DNA of 38,366 nt. It comes from Sphingomonas sp. SRS2 (GTDB lineage Bacteria > Pseudomonadota > Alphaproteobacteria > Sphingomonadales > Sphingomonadaceae). Numbering within the stretch: the stretch's first letter is position 1; each line of letters opens with the position of its first letter. Below are positions 25,075 through 32,582 of this stretch, one piece after another. The notes under the pieces were generated by a model. That model was not told the DNA's origin and searched no databases. It saw only the letters and a program-made list of their open reading frames with translations. The stretch is taken from positions 1 through 38,366 of the forward strand of contig NZ_LARW01000124.1 of NCBI RefSeq assembly GCF_000971055.1, in the 5' to 3' direction. The position numbers and the translations under genes were made by a program.

Positions 25075-25460
25075 ACTGGTTGCGTCGATGGGTAAACTGG
25101 CTCCGAGCACTTCTAGGGCATAAACAATGGGTTGGACAGAATGCGGACGATGTTCCAGATCGCCCATCATCCCGGACCGTGTATCTGGTCGGGGACGAAA
25201 GCAGTCCGCCCTGGGCAGCCGCTCTTTTGTGCCCCTGCGGTTGCAAGGAACTCATCCAGCTGAGCCTTATATCAGGTGACAATCCGAGCTGGCGTGCAGA
25301 CGTTGGCCGCAACGGCCTCGTGACCTTGCATCCGTCGGTTTGGCGGGTGCGAGGTTGTCATAGTCATTTCTTTGTTCGAGACGGACGTATTCTCTGGGCC
25401 AGAGACGGCCGGCCAAGCCATGGTCGTCCGGCGCTCGGTCGCCCTTCTACCCGCTACTGA
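25071..25460 (+). CDS. DUF6527-type small metal-binding protein of the Ubl operon
   Basis: 129 residues. Its ATG overlaps the JAB-E1 stop (ATGA) and is preceded by AAGGAGG. The core LLCPCGCKELIQLSL (about 58-72), a later TLHPSVWRVRGCHSHFFVRDGRILWA (about 85-112) gives four Cys and two His, a likely zinc site. The pattern fits DUF6527, a family recalled from neighbourhoods of such ubiquitin-like systems. Its biochemical role is unknown; a zinc-dependent E3-like or adaptor role is an inference from position only. The N-terminus (NWLRRWVNWLRALLGHKQW) is an amphipathic, Trp-rich helix that might touch a membrane or partner. Confidence 0.75.
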   Translation: MNWLRRWVNWLRALLGHKQWVGQNADDVPDRPSSRTVYLVGDESSPPWAAALLCPCGCKELIQLSLISGDNPSWRADVGRNGLVTLHPSVWRVRGCHSHFFVRDGRILWARDGRPSHGRPALGRPSTRY

Positions 25461-25856
25461 CCTGCGCGTTGCAAGGCCCTGAAACCGAAAGCGGCCGCTT
25501 AACTACGGTCGCTCCACATCAAGGCGGCGTTGCATGACCGGGAAGAGTCGGTGAGCGACACTTCTCTTCCACAGCACTCGCAATCTCGCTCAAGGTATCC
25601 CCAAAGCCGCCCCGACTGAATAATGTTCCCAAAGTCGCTCGTTCGGACCGGCGGCCGTTGGCTCGCCAAGCAATGTCCGCTTTCGGGCCGCAACCGGTGC
25701 CAATAAATCACTGCATCTAAGGCGGTAAGCCGCCGCTCGTTTCTTCGACAATGCACGGCAGCTGACAAGCTTGATCGAACCCTCAACCGATTCAGCCAAT
25801 TCTGCCGCCATGCTCATAGAGATCTAGTACAGCGCCCGACAAGGATCGTTACGCAA
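25461..25856. other. gene-free stretch after the Ubl operon
   Basis: About 400 bases without a convincing gene. Short frames on the minus strand have no start signals and no family resemblance. A 12-bp palindrome AAGCGGCCGCTT lies at 25489-25500 just after the operon. It may be decayed sequence. Confidence 0.4.
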
Positions 25857-26384
25857 TCAACGCAAGCGCTTGCCGCGGCCGCCACCGGGACGATGCGGGC
25901 CATCATAAGGCTTGTCAGGCGGCTGATCGAACAGCGGCGGCAGCTGATAGTCTGCGGTTCGGACAAGCGCCTGCCACTCAGGCGACTTCGGATCTGCGAA
26001 CGGGAAACGATCGAACGGCGTGCTGTCACGATCATCGACACCGAACCAGGATTCCCATTTTCCGGGAATGTAGCTGTGAAGATGGACCTCATCGCCGCGC
26101 ATATTCACAACGAGACGAGGGCTGTTGAAGACCTGGACCTCGTAAATGGTGCTCTCGGGATCGCGTAGGTAGCGAACGCCAACCTGCCGCTCGGTGAGAC
26201 GCCCGATCGTCACTCGGTGGTTGGGCGTGATAAAAGCGCGCCACTTGTCTTCGGTCTGGACGAGGCGAGACATCTGCTCATTGGTGGAAAGGCGACCCGG
26301 GATCGTCATCCCGTAGGCGCGATCGAGCTCAATGATCTTGGAGATAATAGTAGCGGCACGGTCCTTCTTCGACGGCAGATTCAT
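25857..26384 (-). CDS. hypothetical protein, 175 aa
   Basis: No family is recognised. The ATG at 26384 has AAGGA nine bases upstream. The protein begins with a helical, basic segment (NLPSKKDRAATIISKIIELDRAYGMTIPGRL), then a predicted beta-rich part (WRAFITPNHRVTIGRLTERQVGVRYLRDPESTIYEVQVFNSPRLVVNMRGDEVHLHSYIPGKWESWF) and a Pro/Gly-rich basic tail (PPDKPYDGPHRPGGGRGKRLR). No transmembrane segment or Cys. It is leftward and convergent with the Ubl operon across a 400-base gap, so membership in that system is unlikely but not excluded. Confidence 0.6.
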   Translation of the reverse strand: MNLPSKKDRAATIISKIIELDRAYGMTIPGRLSTNEQMSRLVQTEDKWRAFITPNHRVTIGRLTERQVGVRYLRDPESTIYEVQVFNSPRLVVNMRGDEVHLHSYIPGKWESWFGVDDRDSTPFDRFPFADPKSPEWQALVRTADYQLPPLFDQPPDKPYDGPHRPGGGRGKRLR

Positions 26385-27306
26385 AGCGGTAATTCCTTGG
26401 GGGAAGGATCAGGGCGATCCAAAGACAGGGGAGGGCCAGCACTGCGGAATAATCCGGCGAAACGACTGTACGTCGATGGTGCTGATTGGTCATAATGATA
26501 TGGGTATTCGATCACAAAGTCAAGATAAACTTTATTAATACTATGATATTCGGCGCCGTGTTACCAATAGGACAAATCTTCCGGTCTGATATTGCCTCGT
26601 CGCGAGTAGTAATGGCCTAAACTTTACCTAGACACTGGCGGTCGCAACGCCTGACGCGGCCGGGACCAGATGCCTTAACTCGCGCTTTCCGGCGCCCCGC
26701 TTTTTCTTTCCCCTGGATTCTTACCTTCCGTTTTCTTTCAGAGACGTCTCCCAAAATCTTTCCGGCCCTCAAAAACCCGCCGTTTTCCGCGGCGCCCGGA
26801 AGTTGGAAATAAAATCCTTATTCTATGACAGGCCCCTCTGACGGCCGAAGGCCGGCAGCGCGCCGCGGCGAAGCCTCGGATCTACGGGCGCGCCTGCCGG
26901 AAGAGATGGACGTCCATGACCACTGGATCGTCAGCTGCTGATAGCATGAATCCAGCTGGGTGCGCCGATCAGTATTTCGCAATTTCCATAACAGGGTTCG
27001 TATCCGGCGATCGGACGTAATCTGCGATTTGTTAATCGAATGGTTTGTGATGAAGGCAGGATCGGGACTCAATCCGTCCACCATTCTACAGTTCATATTT
27101 TACGTATCTCAATCTCGAACGAAAAATATAGAAACGACCCGAGGAAAATGTAGTTAACCTTAACAGTATATATCCGCGTACGTGAAGGTCATATCTTCCA
27201 CATTTCCTGATTTGGGACGACAGAAAGATATTTGTACTTATTTTCGTCTTGATCGAATCGGCCGGAGGCGGAATTTAGTTCGCACCAAGGAACGAAAGGA
27301 GGCTTT
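26385..27306. other. 922-base region without a clear gene, in part A/T-rich
   Basis: From 26500 to 26640 and 27090 to 27300 the sequence is markedly A/T-rich, unlike the surroundings. It holds the first copy of a 15-bp repeat (26569-26583), a palindrome GAGACGTCTC (26741-26750), and a small frame at 26825-26941 (38 codons, ending LPEEMDVHDHWIVSC) that has no ribosome binding site and may be a gene fragment. Promoter DNA for the recombinase at 27307 must be in its right part. Confidence 0.4.
26569..26583. repeat. 15-bp direct repeat, copy 1
   Basis: AGGACAAATCTTCCG is identical to 29056-29070. The two copies, in the same orientation, bracket the short tyrosine recombinase and the XRE regulator. 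Could be recombination sites or operators of the regulator. Confidence 0.5.
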
Positions 27307-28104
27307 ATGGCATCGCGGTTTTACCGTCCTTATCAGCGTTTAAGTTCTGAGGAGGCTCTCGGGAGGCAGGCGGCTAAGCTGCGAGCCCTGCGCGACCCCG
27401 CCGAGCCGGGCAGTCGCCGGTCGGCTGCCGACAGGCTCTGTATGCCCGAAAAGCAAAAAGGGCCGACCAAGCGGGCAAAGATCTTGTCGGAAACCGAGTT
27501 TACTCGCTTCCGTCAATTCGTCATGGACCAGCATTTCCATCCGCTGGCAGCGGACGTGGTGATACAGCTGTCCTTTCGTGCCGGTCTGCGCGCTTCGGAG
27601 ATTGCCAAGTTCACCCTCGACTCAATTCTCACGCCGGCCGGCCGGGTCGACACGACCATGATCGTCTACGGTGCTACCACTAAGAACCGGAAATCTCGGT
27701 ACATTCCCGTTCACGGAGAATTATCCCGCTCAGTCGCAAGCTTCATGAAAGCCTATCCGGGGGTGGACTTCGTTGCCTTCAGCCAGCAGCGCCAAGTTCG
27801 GCCGGTGACTCCGAACGCGCTCACGGTATGGTTCTGGCGGCAGTTCAAGAAATGCGGCTTCAAGGGTTGTTCAAGTCACTCTGGTCGACGCACTTTCATT
27901 ACCCAGCTGGCGCACATCGTCGGACAGCACGGAAGCTCGTTGCGCGACGTGCAACTCGCTGCTGGGCATGCTCGCCTTGATACGACCGAAAAATATATCG
28001 AACCGTCCAAGAACTTTTTTAAGGCGATAGCGGCGCTCGGCATGGTGGATCCTCAGGATCCTGATGACGATTCCCCTGAAGGCTCTGATGGCTCGCTGAC
28101 TTGA
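27307..28104 (+). CDS. tyrosine recombinase, catalytic domain with short N-terminus
   Basis: 265 residues. The catalytic set is intact: Arg95 (GLRASEI), Lys in TTKNRKSRYIP (about 120-128), H191-S-G-R194, His221 (AGHARLD) and Tyr230. The usual N-terminal core-binding domain is missing: only about 60 residues precede the catalytic fold. The ATG is well supported by AAAGGAGG five bases upstream, so this is not simply a wrong start. A short recombinase may need a partner or act on nearby sites; the adjacent regulator and repeats suggest a small mobile unit. Confidence 0.88.
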   Translation: MASRFYRPYQRLSSEEALGRQAAKLRALRDPAEPGSRRSAADRLCMPEKQKGPTKRAKILSETEFTRFRQFVMDQHFHPLAADVVIQLSFRAGLRASEIAKFTLDSILTPAGRVDTTMIVYGATTKNRKSRYIPVHGELSRSVASFMKAYPGVDFVAFSQQRQVRPVTPNALTVWFWRQFKKCGFKGCSSHSGRRTFITQLAHIVGQHGSSLRDVQLAAGHARLDTTEKYIEPSKNFFKAIAALGMVDPQDPDDDSPEGSDGSLT

Positions 28105-28217
28105 GGAGCTTTCACAGTCCGAAGTTGCGGCAGGTCGCCTGTACCCGCAGTTCGTGTGGAGAACGGGCGGCTCAGTTTCAGAGACTGACAATGTTCAGCA
28201 TGTTTGAGATGGCGCGA

Positions 28218-28928
28218 TCAGCGGTGGTCGATCAGGGGGCAGACCATGGTCCAATTGATCTGCCCCCTGACGACTAGCGTCGACTTACGGATCCAGTGAA
28301 GCTTTCCGCACTCGCGTCGAACGGTCGCGGTTGATGGGGTTGATGGGGTTGATGATTGGGGCTCGACGCGAACAATTTCCAGCCCGTCCGCGCCTTCAAT
28401 CAGATAATCCTGCGGTTCCGTTCCCATCTCGCGGACGACAGTGTCGACAATGATGACCTCGCCTGCGGCACGCAAAAGGCCTGGCATATCGCGGGAGAGG
28501 TAGAATGCCTCGGATGTTCCGCGGGTGTCGATCATCGACAGCGGCACGAACATAACGTCCGGCACTGCCGCCGGATCACATATCTTCCGGAGGGGCAGCG
28601 GCACGGATGTCTGATGGACATCGATCAGGTTGTTGCCGAACGCCAGTTCCTCGGGCTGAACGCCGAAAATTTCTGCGGCGCGTTGAATTTGACCTATTGT
28701 TGGCTCGATCAATCCTGTCTCGATCTGCGCAAGGATGATGGGCGCGATACCGAGTTGCATCGCCGCGGCTTCCGGTGACAGGCCGCGTGCGCGACGGTGA
28801 CACGCCAGTCGATGCCCGATCTTTACGGACAGTCGAAAACCGCCCGCCCTATCCTCGGAATGAAGCTCGCGGCGGAGCCGGATCGACCAGCGTTGAGGTC
28901 CGATCCTGATTTCAACCCTGCCAGACAT
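28218..28928 (-). CDS. XRE-family transcriptional regulator
   Basis: 236 residues. A helix-turn-helix is at about residues 37-92 (IGHRLACHRRARGLSPEAAAMQLGIAPIILAQIETGLIEPTIGQIQRAAEIFGVQPEEL). The C-terminal half (EVIIVDTVVREMGTEPQDYLIEGADGLEIVRVE...GKLHWIRKSTLVVRGQI) resembles the S24/LexA-like domain of phage-type repressors, but no Ser-Lys dyad can be assigned with confidence. A 9-bp tandem repeat near the end gives a Ser-Thr-Pro repeat. It is convergent with the recombinase and likely controls genes around the A/T-rich intergenic region upstream of itself. Confidence 0.82.
   Translation of the reverse strand: MSGRVEIRIGPQRWSIRLRRELHSEDRAGGFRLSVKIGHRLACHRRARGLSPEAAAMQLGIAPIILAQIETGLIEPTIGQIQRAAEIFGVQPEELAFGNNLIDVHQTSVPLPLRKICDPAAVPDVMFVPLSMIDTRGTSEAFYLSRDMPGLLRAAGEVIIVDTVVREMGTEPQDYLIEGADGLEIVRVEPQSSTPSTPSTATVRRECGKLHWIRKSTLVVRGQINWTMVCPLIDHR
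28329..28355. repeat. 9-bp tandem repeat within the XRE gene
   Basis: GGTTGATGG is repeated about three times (28329-28337, 28338-28346, third copy 28347-28355 with one change). It keeps frame and codes Ser-Thr-Pro repeats in the C-terminal domain, so copy number could vary by slippage without frameshift. Confidence 0.6.
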
Positions 28929-29000
28929 CTCGCCATCGCCCCGTAGCCAGGATGGAGTAAAATCCTAAGCATAAATCTCTTCATATCAATAAAAAACATA

Positions 29001-29021
29001 TCTCGATAGATCTATCCGAGA
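29001..29021. promoter_or_regulatory. palindromic operator candidate upstream of the XRE gene
   Basis: GATAGATCTATC (29005-29016) is a perfect palindrome, extended by TCTC on the left and CGAGA on the right (one base offset). It lies about 75 bases before the XRE start in A/T-rich DNA, a usual place for autoregulation. Confidence 0.4.
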
Positions 29022-29055
29022 TGGTTCGCATAGAACTAAACCATTAAATATAGCA

Positions 29056-29070
29056 AGGACAAATCTTCCG
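29056..29070. repeat. 15-bp direct repeat, copy 2
   Basis: AGGACAAATCTTCCG, identical to 26569-26583, lies in the intergenic region upstream of the XRE gene. Confidence 0.5.
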
Positions 29071-29248
29071 ATTTTACATGATTAGTGTCATGCTTCATTT
29101 TTCAAGATAGAATCAAAGTTATGATGCCCCTGTGTTAAGGTTAAAGAAAACATGTTGGGAATATTGATGGCGTTAACTATCTTTTCATCTAGTAATGATT
29201 GCCGATGTGGGCTTAGTCTCCGTTGCATCAACAGCAGAAGGAGAAGCA

Positions 29249-29635
29249 ATGACATCGCATCCCATACCGACAGGACCGCTGACCACAGCAAGCGAAGGTG
29301 AACCTGAAAACCCTCGGCTTTCTGCGCGTGACCAACTCATTATTGCGCTGGAAATCCATGCGCGCCGTGGAGGGGCGCCCCTCACGAGATTGACTCAGGC
29401 CGATATTCGCGCCGCCGTGGCGTCGGTCGGTGTCGGCACTATTTATGGTCGGGGTCCGCACTTGTGTTGTGGCCCGGCGATCCGGCTGTCGGATGCACGG
29501 ACGTCCATGAGACTGCCAACGACGGCCAAGGCCTCCATTCGTCAGAAGCGCCCCATGACCACGGCTAAGGGACGTGGCCGATCTTTTCGGGATCGTCGAC
29601 CGCGTCCGCAGGTCGGTCCGCTCCGCTCTCGATAA
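29249..29635 (+). pseudogene. small ORF, probably a frameshifted remnant upstream of the helicase operon
   Basis: ATG 29249 has an excellent AGAAGGAG five bases upstream, and the first 65 residues look like real coding sequence (MTSHPIPTGPLTTASEG..., ARDQLIIALEIHARRGGAPLTRLTQADIRAAVASVGVGTIYG). After about 29455 this frame turns into an implausible Arg/Pro-rich tail. A different frame near the end (29571-29688) reads DVADLFGIVDRVRRSVRSAL, also protein-like, which suggests that one or more frameshifts broke a gene of roughly 145 codons. No family is recognised. It immediately precedes the helicase gene on the same strand. Confidence 0.4.
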
Positions 29636-29718
29636 TGATCGCCGGCCGCAGGCGCACAGCATGCTGTCGCGGCCCCGCGGTTAGCATTTTCTCATCGTCC
29701 CAAAGAAAGGAGGCGCTT

Positions 29719-32265
29719 TTGCCTAATCTTCTCGAACAATTTGTCGCTACGACTTCGGCGTCGATCATCGAGCGCATGGATCTGCGAGCTCGAAAGGAGC
29801 GGCGGGCCAAGCTTGATGCCGATTATCAGTCAGGCGCGATCGGCGACTGGTTCGTGCGCACATTGGATGGAAAACGGCCATGGTCGCACCAGAGCGCCGC
29901 GCTTACAGAGGTGGCGCGCGGGCGTAATATCGTGGTCGCCACCGGCACGGCCTCGGGCAAATCGCTGATCTTCCAAGCTGCAGCCATCCGGGAGATGCTC
30001 GAAGGCAAAGGCCGGGTTCTCGTTCTCTATCCGCAGAAGGCCCTCGGAGGGGATCAGCATGCGCGCTGGCGGCGCGATGTGAAACGGGCGGGTCTGCCTC
30101 CCTCCATCATCGGCGAGCTCCATGGCGACATCGGCATGGACGAGCGGCTCGACGTACTCGACCGCGCCCGGATCATCCTGGCGACGCCGGATGTCATGCA
30201 TGCCTGGGCAATGCGTCAGATTGGAACGCCTCGTTTTGGCCGTTTCCTGTCCGAACTGCGTCTGCTCGTGCTCGATGAGGCCCATGTCTATGATAAGGTC
30301 TTTGGTACGAATCTGGCCTATTTCCTGCGTCGATTACGTGTCGCGCAGGCACGGCTGAGCGGGCAAGACGGCGCTGTTGGATCGCTCCAGGTCATCGCCA
30401 CCACGGCGACGATTGCAGATCCGGCCGCCCATCTCGAAGCGCTTACCGGTCTGCCGTTCCTGGCGATCGGTGATGCCGAGGATGGATCGCCGCGCCACGG
30501 CCGCACGCTGCTCCATATCGATGGCCCCGATCATGGAGCGGCCGGTGAAGCCGCGATGGCCGACATGCTGTCGAAGATCGCCACCACGATCGCTCCCCAC
30601 GCATTCATCGCGTTTCATGACTCGCGCCAAGGGGTGGAGCGCATCGCTTGGCAGCTTCGGAAGCTCGACGTTTTATCCTATCGAAGTGGTTATGAGGCGG
30701 AAGATCGAGCTGCAATTGAAGAAGCTCTTCGCGCGGGACGGTTGCGCGGCGTGGTGGCAACCTCCGCTCTCGAACTCGGCATAGACATTCCGCAATTTGT
30801 AATTGGCCTCAACCTCGGAATCCCGGCGTCGAAAAAGGCGTTTCGCCAGCGGGTCGGGCGTGTCGGGCGCGCCATGCCTGGGCTGTTCGCGGTGGTCGCG
30901 CCGCCCCATGCCTTTCGGCAGTTCGGATCGTCGCTCCATGAATATTATCAGGGCTCGGTCGAGCCGTCACACCTTTATCTCGACAACCGCTTCATCCAAT
31001 TCGCTCAGGCGCGTTGCCTGGTGGCGGAATGCGATGCTCTCGACAAGATCGAGCGGACTGACTGGCCCGAGAGCTTCGCTGCGATCGTAGACATGGCTTC
31101 TCCGGGTGGACGCCGCCCACGAGAGTTCGACGGTATTGCTGCAATCGGCGGCGATCGCCCGCATCTCAACTATCCTCTGCGAGCGATTGCGGAAGCCGAG
31201 TACAGCCTGCAGCTAAAATCCGGCTCTTCGAAGCGCGTCGGGACGATCCGCCAAGCGCAAGCCATTCGCGAAGCTTATCCGGGCGCGACCTATCTCCATT
31301 TGGGTCGGCCGATGCGCGTCACTGGCTGGCGCAACAGCAGCTACGGGCGGGCAATCATGCTCGAACCGGTGCGTCAGGCGCAGCAGACATCCGCACTCAT
31401 CTCTAAAACGGTCAATGCGTCAATCGCCGCGCCCGAGCTCATCGAGGGGCGCTTACTGAAGGGCGAGGTGGGGCTAGTTGCCGAGACGGAATTGCAGGTC
31501 AGTGAGGCCGTAGAGGGATTTCGCGCAGGTTCAATGGCGATGCTGTATCGCGACCTCAAGCAGACTAATCCGAATATGACCCGTCAGCAGCGAGAAATCT
31601 CGACGACCGGCGTCGTCATCAAGATAGAGCAACCCTGGTTTGCGGGTACCGGCGACCGGCAACTCAAGACCCGGCAGGCGGTAGCGCGTGCTCTCGTCAA
31701 TCTACTGGCTCGCGAACACAGTATTGCCGGGTCGGACATAGATTTTGCCGATAGCAATATCGCTTTTCATAGCGAAAGCGGTCCGCGAAAGTCGAACGAC
31801 TGTATCGCCATCTATGACGGCATTCACGGCGGCCTTCGCCTCACCGAGCCTCTTTTTACCCATTTTGGTGATTTTCTTCGGCGCCTGGTGATCGCAGCCC
31901 ATGCCGCTGGATCGGAGGCGCTCGTCTCGCTGGAGACTGCGACGGCTCTTGTCGAATGGTATGAAGGGCTTGGGACTGGTTCCAGCGATGACAGCGCAAT
32001 TGTCGACTGCCCGGACGGGGAATTTATTGTCTATGCGCCAGGTAGCGAACTGGGCGTGCGTGTCCGTGGCGAGCTGGTCGAGCGAACCTTGCTCGAGCCC
32101 CAGTTGATGAACCTGCAAGGCGACGACCTGCTGGTCTATCGTTATGAATCCAAGCCTGGTGTCAGCGCGTGGGTCTCGCATGATCAACTCGAGACCGTCG
32201 GTCAAAATTGGCGACGCGTTTTATGGTCGCCGGCTGATAATGTGATCCGGGAGCTCGCCGCATGA
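29719..32265 (+). CDS. MrfA/YprA-like SF2 helicase
   Basis: 848 residues from TTG 29719, chosen because AAAGGAGG lies five bases upstream; an in-frame extension exists but lacks a signal. Walker A is ATGTASGKS (about 74-82), the DEAH box LVLDEAHVYDK lies near 184-194, motif III is TTATIADP, and QRVGRVGRAMPG (about 376-387) is motif VI. SALELGIDIP and the region around CIAIYDGIHGGLRLTEPLF resemble MrfA (YprA), whose C-terminal MZB domain binds zinc through four Cys; those Cys are missing here. MrfA repairs mitomycin lesions with the nuclease MrfB; no MrfB is visible. It overlaps the next gene by ATGA. Confidence 0.83.
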   Translation: MPNLLEQFVATTSASIIERMDLRARKERRAKLDADYQSGAIGDWFVRTLDGKRPWSHQSAALTEVARGRNIVVATGTASGKSLIFQAAAIREMLEGKGRVLVLYPQKALGGDQHARWRRDVKRAGLPPSIIGELHGDIGMDERLDVLDRARIILATPDVMHAWAMRQIGTPRFGRFLSELRLLVLDEAHVYDKVFGTNLAYFLRRLRVAQARLSGQDGAVGSLQVIATTATIADPAAHLEALTGLPFLAIGDAEDGSPRHGRTLLHIDGPDHGAAGEAAMADMLSKIATTIAPHAFIAFHDSRQGVERIAWQLRKLDVLSYRSGYEAEDRAAIEEALRAGRLRGVVATSALELGIDIPQFVIGLNLGIPASKKAFRQRVGRVGRAMPGLFAVVAPPHAFRQFGSSLHEYYQGSVEPSHLYLDNRFIQFAQARCLVAECDALDKIERTDWPESFAAIVDMASPGGRRPREFDGIAAIGGDRPHLNYPLRAIAEAEYSLQLKSGSSKRVGTIRQAQAIREAYPGATYLHLGRPMRVTGWRNSSYGRAIMLEPVRQAQQTSALISKTVNASIAAPELIEGRLLKGEVGLVAETELQVSEAVEGFRAGSMAMLYRDLKQTNPNMTRQQREISTTGVVIKIEQPWFAGTGDRQLKTRQAVARALVNLLAREHSIAGSDIDFADSNIAFHSESGPRKSNDCIAIYDGIHGGLRLTEPLFTHFGDFLRRLVIAAHAAGSEALVSLETATALVEWYEGLGTGSSDDSAIVDCPDGEFIVYAPGSELGVRVRGELVERTLLEPQLMNLQGDDLLVYRYESKPGVSAWVSHDQLETVGQNWRRVLWSPADNVIRELAA

Positions 32266-32582
32266 GCTGGGCACCGATCGACCCGCGCTCGCTCAAAGTG
32301 CCGCGCAAAGGAGTCCGGGGCATTGGGGGAGTGGGCTTCGCCACCTTGCCAGATGGCCCGGTCACGCCACGTCCGCGCCCTAAAGCAAAAGAGATCGAAC
32401 CTAAGCGCTATGCGGTCAAGACTGAGATCGTGACGGCAGTAGCTGCCATTCAGGAGAGTGGCCTGCCGATCGTGACGATCGATCTGCACCCGGACGGCAC
32501 GATCCGATTGAGCAGCGTGTTGGGCACCGATCCCGCCAAAGAGTCCGAGTTTGACCGCTGGGACAAAGCTGGTCGGCTTTGA
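32262..32582 (+). CDS. 106-aa small protein between helicase and integrase
   Basis: 106 residues. The N-terminal half is basic and Pro/Gly-rich without predicted structure (SLKVPRKGVRGIGGVGFATLPDGPVTPRPRPKAKEIEPKRY); the C-terminal half looks like a small alpha/beta fold (VKTEIVTAVAAIQESGLPIVTIDLHPDGTIRLSSV). It overlaps the helicase stop (ATGA) and the integrase start (TTGA), so it is translationally coupled to both. No known family, although such small proteins often precede this type of integrase and might act as an excisionase or DNA-bound accessory factor; this is inference. Confidence 0.7.
   Translation: MSWAPIDPRSLKVPRKGVRGIGGVGFATLPDGPVTPRPRPKAKEIEPKRYAVKTEIVTAVAAIQESGLPIVTIDLHPDGTIRLSSVLGTDPAKESEFDRWDKAGRL

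Noticed and set aside
19345-25460. Canonical four-gene BilABCD or CBASS operon
   Set aside because: Domain fusions and neighbours differ; no CD-NTase is present, and the modifier is fused to an E2 fold.
27154-29144. 12-bp inverted match TTAACCTTAACA (27154-27165) and its complement (29133-29144) as transposon ends
   Set aside because: Low-complexity A/T-rich words in A/T-rich DNA; no target duplication seen. Could be weak regulator sites, but support is too thin.
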